From a virus: a stretch of 47,115 bases of DNA. Of the stretch, positions 1 through 6,177 are shown one piece after another. The DNA lies in the IMG/VR virus record IMGVR_UViG_3300048790_000043, positions 1 through 47,115 of that record. The stretch is one strand, 5' to 3'. A model generated the notes under the pieces. The model was not told the DNA's origin. It searched no databases and was given only the letters and a program-made list of their open reading frames with translations. The position numbers and the translations under genes are program-made. Numbering within the stretch: position 1 is the first letter of the stretch; each line of letters begins with the position of its first letter.

Positions 1-127
1 GTTCTTCGCGCGCCAAGTCTTGGTTTCGGCGACTCTTTCTTCGTGCGTATCTCCGCTCCAGCTATGCACGAATGGTAGAAGAGATTCGCAGCCTTCCACT
101 CCGCATCCGAGCCACACGTCGTCAAAA
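1..127. repeat. Terminal direct repeat, left copy (assembly overlap)
   Basis: These 127 bases are identical to positions 46989-47115. An exact 127-bp overlap equals a common maximum k-mer of de Bruijn assemblers, so it most likely marks a circular (or circularly permuted) molecule and not a biological terminal repeat. Joining the ends restores an open reading frame and an IS-like element across the junction, which supports circularity. Confidence 0.95.
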
Positions 128-345
128 CGCCATTCTGCCGGGCCGGGGTTTTGTACTACCGCCGCCACAAGAACCGATGCCGTACTTTGGACTTCTACAG
201 TCTTGCAGCGAGGACATGCAACGGCTACAGGCTCAAAAGCGTTGGATGACGAGCCTTGATACAGATATGGCTGTCGAAGCGTGGACAGCGGGGCTTCAAT
301 ATGCTCTCCGCACACAGAGCACAATAGGTAAATCATCATCGGCAT
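1..345 (-). CDS. Zinc-ribbon passenger protein of the IS element (5' part; 3' end at 46938-46988)
   Basis: The frame starts at ATG 343-345, runs off base 1 and, once the circle is closed, continues from 46988 to a TAA at 46938-46940. That makes 396 nt and 131 residues. The protein has four metal-ligand-like pairs: C9/C12, C44/C47 (CPRC), C81/C86 and C118 with H122 (CPNGH). This suggests one or two small zinc-ribbon folds, with no membrane segment or signal peptide. No family is recognised. It lies inside the 25-bp inverted repeats, downstream of the truncated transposase and in the same direction, so it is a passenger gene. Alternative starts are the ATGs at 337-339 and 334-336; the ribosome site is weak. 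Confidence 0.6.
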   Translation of the reverse strand, partial: MPMMIYLLCSVCGEHIEAPLSTLRQPYLYQGSSSNAFEPVAVACPRCKTVEVQSTASVLVAAVVQNPGPAEWRFDDVWLGCGVEGCESLLPFVHSWSGDTHEERVAETKTWRAKN

Positions 346-397
346 AGTGCCCAGAATTATACTGCTCTTAGCCGCCGACTACATGCTCAAATGACTA

Positions 398-556
398 TCA
401 ATTATTTTGGGGCGGCGCTAGGCGTGCCATCATCTCTAGGTTAGAGGGAACCTGGGCAATCGGGGGAGTATTTAGACGCGCGAACAACTGCGTTATTGAA
501 TCCTCGGCGTCTGGGCTGCTCCGATGCTCTCCAACTACGATTACGAATTCCTTCAC
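398..556 (-). CDS. Small ORF in the IS element, overlapping the transposase fragment out of frame
   Basis: A GTG-started frame of 52 residues begins VKEFVIVVGEH and ends at TGA 398-400. It overlaps the last third of the transposase fragment in another frame and reads more like protein (mixed hydrophobic start, acidic helix-like middle) than the transposase tail it overlaps. It could be a separate small gene, or what remains in frame after a frameshift in an originally longer protein. An in-frame TGA lies two codons upstream, so it cannot extend further. No family is recognised and there is no clear ribosome site. Confidence 0.35.
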   Translation of the reverse strand: MKEFVIVVGEHRSSPDAEDSITQLFARLNTPPIAQVPSNLEMMARLAPPQNN

Positions 557-944
557 GCGTCAGCTTAGATTCGTTCTTCATCGCCAGCCGAATCCGATGC
601 AGCATGAACCATGCGGACTTCTGCGTGACGCCGAGAGCCCTGCTCAATTCGTAGCTGGAGATACCGTTCTTGGCGCTAGAGAGCAGCCACATGGCCGGGA
701 GCCACTTTTCAAGGCCGATGGGTGAATCTTCCATGACCGTGCCCGTCTTGAGGCTGAATTGCCGCTTGGCGTGGACACTCTTGCACTGCCACTTGCCCTG
801 CTTGGCGAGAAAGCGGGCATCCTTGCGTCCGCACGTGGGGCAGACAACGCCATCAGGCCAGCGGCGAACTACCATGTAATCAATGCAGTTCTGCATGCTT
901 GAGAAGTAGATGATGGCTTCGCGGAGTGTCTTAGGCTCTTGCAT
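441..944 (-). pseudogene. IS1595-family transposase, N-terminal part only (no DDE domain)
   Basis: The first ~125 residues of 167 match the IS1595 N-terminal layout: MQEPKTLREAI start, a zinc ribbon with CPTCG and a second WQC ligand around residues 36-55, then a helix-turn-helix-like stretch (SSYELSRALGVTQKSAW...LHRIRLAMKN). In complete family members (about 300 residues) the DDE/RNase H-like nuclease with a VDE motif follows. Here the frame instead runs into about 40 Arg- and Ser-rich residues that look out of frame, then stops. The ATG sits 24 bp inside the terminal inverted repeat. It is probably unable to catalyse transposition, but could still bind element ends. Confidence 0.75.
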
Positions 945-967
945 GAATTAAGAATATCGAAGTTTGT

Positions 968-992
968 TTGATTCGTCAAGTATGTTATTACC
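968..992 (-). repeat. IS terminal inverted repeat, right copy
   Basis: This 25-bp sequence is the exact reverse complement of 46870-46894. It marks the transposase-proximal end of the IS1595-like element. Bases outside it no longer match the other end. Confidence 0.85.
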
Positions 993-1016
993 CCTATAAA
1001 GAGGGGCTTCTTTTTT
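991..1016 (+). terminator. Intrinsic terminator upstream of the rightward early promoter
   Basis: CCCCT (991-995) can pair with AGGGG (1002-1006) around a 6-nt loop, and is followed by CTTCTTTTTT. The T-tract lies on the plus-strand side only. It would block readthrough into the rightward early operon from the IS side. The stem is short, so strength is uncertain. Confidence 0.55.
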
Positions 1017-1142
1017 GGGCTATAAACACGAACGGCCCACGCAAGGTGGACCGACGTGGCTCTGGCGGTTTCCGCTCCCTCCTTTCCTTTCCGTACTCGC
1101 AAACGAGATACCGGCTTGCACCGGCCCCATTCGCTGCGAAAA

Positions 1143-1156
1143 GTGTAACATTACAC
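1143..1156. promoter_or_regulatory. 14-bp palindrome GTGTAACATTACAC, copy 1
   Basis: Six-base arms GTGTAA and TTACAC flank a CA centre. The same 14 bases recur at 10727-10740, just inside another gene. Its place about 40 bp upstream of the early -35 box fits an operator or activator site. The binding protein is unknown. Confidence 0.4.
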
Positions 1157-1193
1157 CAAATCGGAGACGCCTAAATTATTTTTAAAATACTTG

Positions 1194-1222
1194 TTGACAT
1201 CCGATTACTAATCGCATAGGGT
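1194..1222 (+). promoter_or_regulatory. Rightward early promoter with internal operator
   Basis: The -35 box TTGACA (1194-1199) and -10 box TAGGGT (1217-1222) are 17 bp apart. The perfect palindrome CGATTACTAATCG (1202-1214) fills the spacer, so a bound protein would occlude RNA polymerase. A nearly identical promoter with the same palindrome faces the other way at 46371-46399. The start site would be near 1229, about 34 nt before the first gene. Confidence 0.75.
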
Positions 1223-1262
1223 GTGGACATGAGAGGGAGTCAACCTCACGGAGGGCAGCACA

Positions 1263-1730
1263 ATGAACGAACGGGCGCGAGAGGCACGCTTTCAAATAAG
1301 GCAAATTGACAGGAGGCTAGCGTTTCTCAGCAAAAAACTTCAACGTCTCGAACCCATAAACCCCATATCTGCTGAAAGCTGGCAAGCGGCTTGGGACAAG
1401 CACCCGGATCAACACGAAGAAAGGATAATCTGGCTCGGTCGGCGTGCCACGCTTCGTAAGGAGCTAGGGGCGGCTATTCCTGAAGGCGATTTGTGCGATT
1501 TGTCGGCCAGGCTGGAGTGCGGCGAAACGGTTAGCGTCCAAGGTAGATATTGTCCTTGCCGGTTTGAGATGAAAATCATCGAAGGCGCTCTGGGAACCCG
1601 ATGGCTGACGGCGGTTGTGAACGGGAAACGCGTGCCCAACCAAAATGTGCTCTGGGGAAGCCATTCGGCAAGGGCGTGGATGCGCGCCGTCCGTATCGCA
1701 ATCTCGACTGACGCGGGGGCAATCGCATGA
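1263..1730 (+). CDS. Hypothetical protein, first gene of the rightward early operon
   Basis: This codes for 155 residues with a strong ribosome site (GGAGG) 8-10 nt before the ATG. The first ~40 residues are basic and helical (ERAREARFQIRQIDRRL), which could form a short coiled coil. The rest includes a Cys pair (YCPCRF) and is mixed. There are no membrane segments. As the first gene after the operator-controlled promoter it is a typical place for early host-takeover or regulatory proteins, but no family is recognised. It overlaps the next small gene by ATGA. Confidence 0.75.
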   Translation: MNERAREARFQIRQIDRRLAFLSKKLQRLEPINPISAESWQAAWDKHPDQHEERIIWLGRRATLRKELGAAIPEGDLCDLSARLECGETVSVQGRYCPCRFEMKIIEGALGTRWLTAVVNGKRVPNQNVLWGSHSARAWMRAVRIAISTDAGAIA

Positions 1731-1846
1731 GCTACCCCCACGCCAACATCCTCGGATCGAGCAAGCCGTCTCGACACCTCAACTACTCCACCATCTTCTC
1801 CATTGTTACGGCGGTAATCTACTTCGTAACGTGGCTCTGCCGCTAG
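1727..1846 (+). CDS. Small single-pass membrane protein (39 aa)
   Basis: The ATG overlaps the preceding stop as ATGA. The peptide has a polar N-terminus followed by one hydrophobic helix (residues ~22-37, ending TAVIYFVTWLCR) and a stop at 1844-1846. The size and tight coupling suggest a small early inner-membrane protein. Function unknown. Confidence 0.5.
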   Translation: MSYPHANILGSSKPSRHLNYSTIFSIVTAVIYFVTWLCR

Positions 1847-1859
1847 AAAGGAAATCAAC

Positions 1860-2075
1860 ATGGCAAAACAGATTCACGTCGCGCTCTACCAAGACACCTC
1901 CAACGGCAAGTGGAAGGTGTTCACTGATGGCGAGTTTACCGAGCATCGTATCGCCTCAAACTTCCTTGAATGCAAGCGCAACGCTGGGTGGTGTGGGCCA
2001 CTCGCTGTCGTAAGTGGCACCATCGTTCCGGCGGCTACCCCTTCGGAGATCGACGTTATCCTAGGTGCGTTCTAA
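1860..2075 (+). CDS. Hypothetical protein (71 aa)
   Basis: The gene follows a good ribosome site (AAAGGAA, ATG 7 nt on). It is a compact mixed alpha/beta-looking protein with two Cys (C38, C45) and no signal or membrane segment. It lies in a run of very small early genes. No family is recognised. Confidence 0.65.
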   Translation: MAKQIHVALYQDTSNGKWKVFTDGEFTEHRIASNFLECKRNAGWCGPLAVVSGTIVPAATPSEIDVILGAF

Positions 2076-2105
2076 CAATGCCCGCCGGGCAAAGGAGGAT
2101 GGTAA

Positions 2106-2375
2106 ATGAAGTGGAAGGACATCACATCTTATTCTCGTGGAGAAGCGCGCATTCCCTGCTCATTTGAGATGAGGGTCGGCGAGTTGAGACTCGTCGTTAC
2201 CCGCCGTCATGGATGCGAAGGGTGGTACGCGGATCTTGGGGGGGCCTTGTGGGATTATCGAAGCCTCCGCTCTGTAGATATCGAAGACGCCAAGAACGAG
2301 GCAATAGCTAAGACGAGAGAGTTCCTCGTCAACGCACTCGAAGCCCTACCCGCAGTGGGAGCAAAGGAGAAGTAA
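2106..2375 (+). CDS. Hypothetical protein (89 aa)
   Basis: A strong ribosome site (AAAGGAGG) lies 8 nt before the ATG. The sequence alternates beta-like stretches (VGELRLVVTRR, WYADLGGALWDY) with a C-terminal helix (DIEDAKNEAIAKTREFLVNAL). This resembles small phage proteins with a beta sheet followed by one helix. No family is recognised. Confidence 0.65.
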   Translation: MKWKDITSYSRGEARIPCSFEMRVGELRLVVTRRHGCEGWYADLGGALWDYRSLRSVDIEDAKNEAIAKTREFLVNALEALPAVGAKEK

Positions 2376-2377
2376 GC

Positions 2378-2584
2378 ATGGCAAGCAAAAAGGTTACGCA
2401 GATGAACTTGTATGTCGTAACGATCCCGATAAGGGGAAACATCGAGATCGAAGTTGAAGCTGAAGATCGTGACGCAGCCATCGAAAAGGCGGTGGAGGAA
2501 TGCACCCTTGGCGACGTGGAGGACTGGAACACCATCGCCTCTCAGGCGGAAGTGGAGTGCTCCGATGACGATGACGATACCTAG
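2378..2584 (+). CDS. Small acidic protein (68 aa)
   Basis: The gene starts two bases after the preceding stop. The middle of the protein is strongly acidic (IEIEVEAEDRDAAIEKAVEE) and it ends in a run of Asp. Strongly acidic early phage proteins are sometimes DNA mimics, but nothing here proves that. The next gene starts inside its Asp-coding tail. Confidence 0.6.
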   Translation: MASKKVTQMNLYVVTIPIRGNIEIEVEAEDRDAAIEKAVEECTLGDVEDWNTIASQAEVECSDDDDDT

Positions 2585-2753
2585 ACGCACCGTAAAGCCC
2601 GACGTGGCAGTCTACGTGCTCGACTTCGTCTCGTCGGGTGACCTGACCATGGAAGCAGCGATGCGGTTGGTCTTTCCAGAGGAAGCCGACATAAGATACA
2701 ACGCCGCGCGGTGGCCCTGGGGTCCGCCCGAGGAAGAAATGAGGAGACAATGA
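2565..2753 (+). CDS. Hypothetical protein (62 aa)
   Basis: The start MTMTIPRR lies inside the Asp-codon tail of the previous gene (20-nt overlap), with GGAG about 10 nt upstream. It has a short beta/helix-like centre and an acidic, Trp- and Pro-rich C-terminus. The stop overlaps the next ATG as ATGA. Function unknown. Confidence 0.5.
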   Translation: MTMTIPRRTVKPDVAVYVLDFVSSGDLTMEAAMRLVFPEEADIRYNAARWPWGPPEEEMRRQ

Positions 2754-3907
2754 GCAACGAATTTGTCCCGCGCAAAGCGGAGAAGAAGCGCGTCAAGCTG
2801 AAGATGGCCGTACAGGGTCCATCGGGATCGGGCAAGACGTGGGGAGCCTTGGCGCTGGCAAAGAACCTTTGGCCAGACGGCAAGGTGTGTGTGGTAGACA
2901 CTGAGAACGAGTCCGCATCGCTCTACGCTGACAGTTTTCAGTTCGACACGATACCGCTCGCACCTCCATTCACCACGGCTCGCTATGTCCAGTGCATCGA
3001 TGCTGTGGCGAAGGCTGGATATGACGTGGTCATTCTCGACTCGATCACGCCCCAGTGGGACGGTGAAGGCGGTATTCTTCGCCGCAAGGAAGAGATGGAC
3101 CGAAGGCCCGGAAGCAACGGTTATACCAACTGGGCCACCTTCACGCCGGAACATGAGGCGTTTAAGCAGGCGATTTTGCAAACGCCCACGCACGTCATCG
3201 CGACGATGCGCTCCAGGCAGGAGTACATCCTTGTGGCGAACGACAAGGGTAAGCAGGTTCCCAAGAAGGTCGGCATGGCTCCGGTTCAACGCGATCAGAT
3301 GGACTACGAATTTACCCTCGTATTCGAATTGGGGATGGACCATCGCGGGGAAGTGTCCAAGGACCGCACCGGCCTCTTCAACGAGAAAATTGTCGACTTG
3401 GCCTCACCTGAAATCGCCTTTGCTATTCGCGGCTGGCTGGAGCGCGGCACGGAAGCTCCGCAGGCTGGCCCAGTGACTCCCGCGAGCGTAACGGGTGCTC
3501 AACCCTCCATCCGGCAGCCAGCGAACGCCCCAGCGGTCTCACAGGCTAACGCTGTCCAGATCGTTAAGAGGATTCCGCCTGCGAATCTGGTGTTTACCGT
3601 TGCGGCGATCAAGGTATGGCCTGCGGACGGAGATAGCAACGCTTCGATGAATGTGGCGTTCACCGGCAAGCTGGTCGCTCCTGACGGCAAGTGGACTGCG
3701 GACCACGTTACATGCTGGCATGAGAGCCTGTTCGAACTACTTCAGGGGTCCCTTGGCAAGGTAATCGAAGTGTTTGTCACCGAGCGGGACAAGAACGGCA
3801 GACACTTCATCGACATCAACGATGTGGTTTCCATTTCAGACCCGGCGACCGGGGAATATGTCGAGTACATGGACGGCAAGCCCGTTCAGATTGGAGCGCA
3901 GCAATGA
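2750..3907 (+). CDS. Sak4-type recombination ATPase (AAA_24-like) with C-terminal OB-like domain
   Basis: This 385-residue protein has a P-loop GPSGSGKT (23-30), a Walker B-like VVILDS (93-98) and the short RecA-like core of phage Sak4 ATPases, about 240 residues. Sak4 proteins promote single-strand annealing or strand exchange together with a phage SSB. After a Pro/Ala/Gln linker (~235-275) comes a beta-rich region (~280-365) with the spacing of an OB fold. Sak4 and SSB are usually separate genes, so this may be a natural fusion. The start was chosen at MSNEFVP: it has GGAGACA upstream and an ATGA overlap. A coiled-coil partner of the recombination-cassette type lies two genes downstream. 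Confidence 0.75.
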   Translation: MSNEFVPRKAEKKRVKLKMAVQGPSGSGKTWGALALAKNLWPDGKVCVVDTENESASLYADSFQFDTIPLAPPFTTARYVQCIDAVAKAGYDVVILDSITPQWDGEGGILRRKEEMDRRPGSNGYTNWATFTPEHEAFKQAILQTPTHVIATMRSRQEYILVANDKGKQVPKKVGMAPVQRDQMDYEFTLVFELGMDHRGEVSKDRTGLFNEKIVDLASPEIAFAIRGWLERGTEAPQAGPVTPASVTGAQPSIRQPANAPAVSQANAVQIVKRIPPANLVFTVAAIKVWPADGDSNASMNVAFTGKLVAPDGKWTADHVTCWHESLFELLQGSLGKVIEVFVTERDKNGRHFIDINDVVSISDPATGEYVEYMDGKPVQIGAQQ

Positions 3908-4182
3908 AGATACTCAAGAAAGACGGGACTATCGAAGAGGGCGTCGGTATCACCGACGAACAGGCGACAGAGATGGAGCGCACGGAATCCGTACTGCACG
4001 ACGTTATCTGCCAAAACTCACGTCACTACGACTGGCAAAGCTTCCCGAAATGCCGGAAGGTAGCCAGCGAAGTCGCTACCGGTGCATCGTTGATCGACGC
4101 GCTTGAAGGTCTCATGCTGAAGCCCATCGCCGTGCCTAACACGCTGGCAGAACCCGCGCCAGAGAAAGAAGGAGAGCAGTAA
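3904..4182 (+). CDS. Hypothetical protein in the recombination cassette (92 aa)
   Basis: It is coupled to the ATPase by ATGA and to the next gene by TAATG. The protein starts with a Lys-rich strand (MKILKKDGTIEEG), has a helix-rich middle with C37 and C50, and ends in a Pro/Glu tail. It probably acts with its two neighbours in recombination or replication. No family is recognised. Confidence 0.65.
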   Translation: MKILKKDGTIEEGVGITDEQATEMERTESVLHDVICQNSRHYDWQSFPKCRKVASEVATGASLIDALEGLMLKPIAVPNTLAEPAPEKEGEQ

Positions 4183-5219
4183 TGGTAAGCACATTCAACG
4201 AGTGCCCTGAGTCTGAGGTCGAGCAGCCCACCGCCGCTCTTGCCGTAATCGACAGCACCCCCGCCGACAAGCTCTTTACCCCCGGCGGTGTCACGGATGC
4301 GCAGCTTGCCGCTGGCCGGGAATGGTACCTCACGGAAGCCAAGAAGTACGGCATCGAGACGGAAGCAAAGCGCACCGAACTGAAGCGGTTCGCGCGACCT
4401 CTCCAGAAGCTCCGCACCGGCATTGAGGCGCGGGCGAAGGAGTTCACTGGAGAGACCAAGCGCACGCTCGCAGCCATCGACACAGAGAAGCGGCGCCTGG
4501 TGCAGATCGTGGGTGGTATCGAGGATGAGGTATTGCGTCCACTGACGGAGTGGGAAACAGAAGAGGAAGCACGGAAGACTCGGCTCTCCAGTTACGTGCA
4601 GAGAATGGCGGAGGCGGGGCAACCTCATCTTTACGCGACACTTGTCGAACTAGAGACGGCAATCCGCCAATTGGAACAGTTCAGCACTTCCGACATGCAG
4701 GAGTACAAGACCAGCGCAGAGAGCGCCATCGCCGCATCTCTCAAGGTGCTCAAGCCCGAACTAGCACGGCGCCAGGAAGCCGAGCGCAACGCCGCGGAAC
4801 TGGCCGAGCTTCGCCGCAAGCAAGCGGAGCGGGACGAGCAGGACCGGCTGGCCGAGCAGAAGAGTCGAGAAGAAGCTCGCATAGCCGAGGCCGCAGAGAG
4901 GCTGGCGGAAAAGATGGTCGCCGAAAAACAAGCAGTTGTACAGCCTTACATCCCCTCGGCGCAAGAAGAACGAGGAGTGCCGATCACGCAGGAAAAGATT
5001 GCAGAACTTCTGGCGGCAAACCACAACGACCCAGCCAGCGATAGCAATCAGGGCCACGGAGAACCAGAAGAGCAGATCCCATCTTTTATCCATGAGGGAC
5101 AGGTTGATCACAAAGTGGCTGAGGCTTTGATGGGCTGCGGACTCACACGAGGCGAGGCCGAAAGCGTTCTGCTGGCACTCAAACTGAATCTGATTCCGCA
5201 TGTAACCATCACCTACTGA
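4182..5219 (+). CDS. Coiled-coil phage recombination-cassette protein (345 aa)
   Basis: A long coiled coil spans ~60-265, with heavy Glu/Arg/Lys and Ala content (for example ELRRKQAERDEQDRLAEQ). The layout matches a known group of phage proteins found beside RecT, exonuclease or Sak4 genes: helices with IDTEKRRLVQIVGGIEDEVLRPL, then a compact C-terminal domain ending in the typical hydrophobic xPHVTITY. Their exact role is not established; structural support for ssDNA handling is the usual guess. It starts by TAATG overlap with the preceding gene. Confidence 0.7.
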   Translation: MVSTFNECPESEVEQPTAALAVIDSTPADKLFTPGGVTDAQLAAGREWYLTEAKKYGIETEAKRTELKRFARPLQKLRTGIEARAKEFTGETKRTLAAIDTEKRRLVQIVGGIEDEVLRPLTEWETEEEARKTRLSSYVQRMAEAGQPHLYATLVELETAIRQLEQFSTSDMQEYKTSAESAIAASLKVLKPELARRQEAERNAAELAELRRKQAERDEQDRLAEQKSREEARIAEAAERLAEKMVAEKQAVVQPYIPSAQEERGVPITQEKIAELLAANHNDPASDSNQGHGEPEEQIPSFIHEGQVDHKVAEALMGCGLTRGEAESVLLALKLNLIPHVTITY

Positions 5220-5231
5220 AAGGAGACCTAG

Positions 5232-5414
5232 ATGGGACCCGACTTTAAACATTGGCGTTGTATGTGCGGGGAAACGAACAACCAAGCCGACCACCTCAGG
5301 TGCAACAAGTGCAGCAAGCAGCGATGGTCGCAACTAGGGTTTGGCGTCATTGATGCGGTTGAGGTGATCCTCGCCCTGCTCCCCTTACGGGGAGGGGACA
5401 CCCTTACACGCTGA
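5232..5414 (+). CDS. Small zinc-ribbon protein (60 aa), possibly frameshifted
   Basis: A strong ribosome site (AAAGGAG) precedes the ATG. Residues 10-27 have CMCGETN...LRCNKC, a compact zinc-ribbon pattern like RanBP2-type fingers. After residue ~45 the +1 frame becomes more protein-like: it reads on through EETIRREIAALKRAINKKG to a stop that overlaps the next ATG (CCATGA). The natural product may therefore be longer, through a +1 shift or a past single-base change. Confidence 0.6.
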   Translation: MGPDFKHWRCMCGETNNQADHLRCNKCSKQRWSQLGFGVIDAVEVILALLPLRGGDTLTR

Positions 5415-5474
5415 GGAAACAATCCGCCGCGAGATCGCCGCACTGAAACGCGCTATCAACAAGAAAGGAAAACC

Positions 5475-6143
5475 ATGACATTGATTTTGAAGTCCATCGA
5501 AAAGGAGGAGGCAGACTGCCGCGCAAGGTGCGAAGGAATGAAGGTCGGAGACTGGATTTTGCATTGCCACAACGAAGTGCTGTTGGAGCGTCTGACCGAA
5601 CCAGTTGAGAATCGCATTAACTACATCCTTCGCTCAAAAACAGATAATGTCGCCCTGCGGTTGCGCCTGATGACCCCCCCCATCCTAGATGCGGAAGTCC
5701 TCGCCGACGCCGAGTGGGAGAAGGCCGACGCCGAGTGGAAGAAGGCAGACGCCGAGTGGGAGAAGGCAGACGCCGAGTGGAAGAAGGCAGACGCCGAGTG
5801 GAAGAAGGCAGACGCCGAGTGGGAGAAGGCAGACGCCGAGTGGGAGAAGGCCTTCTCCGAGTGGAAGAAGGCCGACGCCGAGTGGGAGAAGGCCGACGCC
5901 GAGTGGAAGAAGGCAGACGCCGAGTGGGAGAAGGCAGACGCCGAGTGGGAGAAGGCAGACGCCGAGTGGGAGAAGGCCTTCTCCGAGCGGGAGAAGGCAG
6001 ACGCCGAGTGGGAGAAGGCCTTCTCCGAGCGGAAGAAGGCAGACGCCGAGCGGAATAAGGCCTACCTACCTCACTACGCTCGGCTGTATCCAAACTCCCC
6101 ATGGAACGGGAAAACCATCTTCGCCGGAGAATTTGCGCTGTAA
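5475..6143 (+). CDS. Heptad-repeat protein (17 x 7 aa) with WNGKTIF tail
   Basis: The gene has a good ribosome site (AAAGGAAAA). Residues 1-76 form a mixed N-terminal domain. Residues 77-195 are 17 tandem 7-residue repeats of A-D-A-E-W-E/K-K, with a few AFSE or R-for-W variants. The last 27 residues end NSPWNGKTIFAGEFAL. The repeats should form a continuous helix with regular Trp and Ala faces, probably a coiled-coil rod. Similar repeat proteins with a CPWNGKTIF-like tail occur as hypothetical proteins in environmental genomes; function unknown. The 21-bp DNA repeats are near-identical, so copy number may vary. Confidence 0.75.
   Translation: MTLILKSIEKEEADCRARCEGMKVGDWILHCHNEVLLERLTEPVENRINYILRSKTDNVALRLRLMTPPILDAEVLADAEWEKADAEWKKADAEWEKADAEWKKADAEWKKADAEWEKADAEWEKAFSEWKKADAEWEKADAEWKKADAEWEKADAEWEKADAEWEKAFSEREKADAEWEKAFSERKKADAERNKAYLPHYARLYPNSPWNGKTIFAGEFAL
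5703..6059 (+). repeat. Tandem 21-bp repeat array, 17 copies, in frame
   Basis: There are 17 exact-length 21-bp units (357 bp) with few substitutions, mainly GAG/AAG, TGG/CGG and GACGCC/TTCTCC changes. All units keep the reading frame, so slippage would add or remove whole heptads. It is not a CRISPR array because there are no spacers. Confidence 0.9.
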
Positions 6144-6177
6144 GTGAAACTTCAACCCCCACACCGAAAGGAAAACC

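Larger units (their letters stand above)
1..992 (-). mobile_element. IS1595-like element, right part (continues at 46870-46988 across the circle)
   Basis: The element is bounded by a perfect 25-bp inverted repeat at 968-992 and 46870-46894; the outer end reads GGTAATAACATAC. On the closed circle it measures about 1,111 bp, a usual size for the IS1595 family. All its open frames lie on the minus strand: a transposase N-terminal part starting 24 bp inside the repeat, a small overlapping frame, and a zinc-ribbon passenger gene. The expected DDE/RNase H-like half of the transposase is not found in any frame I translated, so the element should be non-autonomous. The outer 8 bp differ (TGCACAAC left, CCTATAAA right), so no target-site duplication is visible. 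Confidence 0.8.
993..1262. other. Intergenic regulatory region before the rightward early operon
   Basis: There is no convincing gene between the IS end and 1263. It holds, in order, the terminator, an unremarkable stretch at about 1017-1140, the 14-bp palindrome at 1143-1156, the promoter with its operator at 1194-1222, and a ribosome site (GGAGG near 1250) for the first gene. Confidence 0.6.

Noticed and set aside
1-127. Phage biological terminal repeat
   Set aside because: The length equals an assembler k-mer exactly and the repeat lies inside the IS-like element, not at a packaging site.
72-347. 91-aa plus-strand frame across the IS passenger gene
   Set aside because: It is opposite the zinc-ribbon frame, which keeps its frame across the circle junction and has paired Cys ligands.
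2612-3343. 243-aa antisense frame opposite the Sak4-type gene
   Set aside because: The sense strand has clear P-loop and Walker B motifs; the antisense protein has no start signal.
5703-6059. CRISPR array
   Set aside because: The repeats are directly tandem and in frame, with no spacers.
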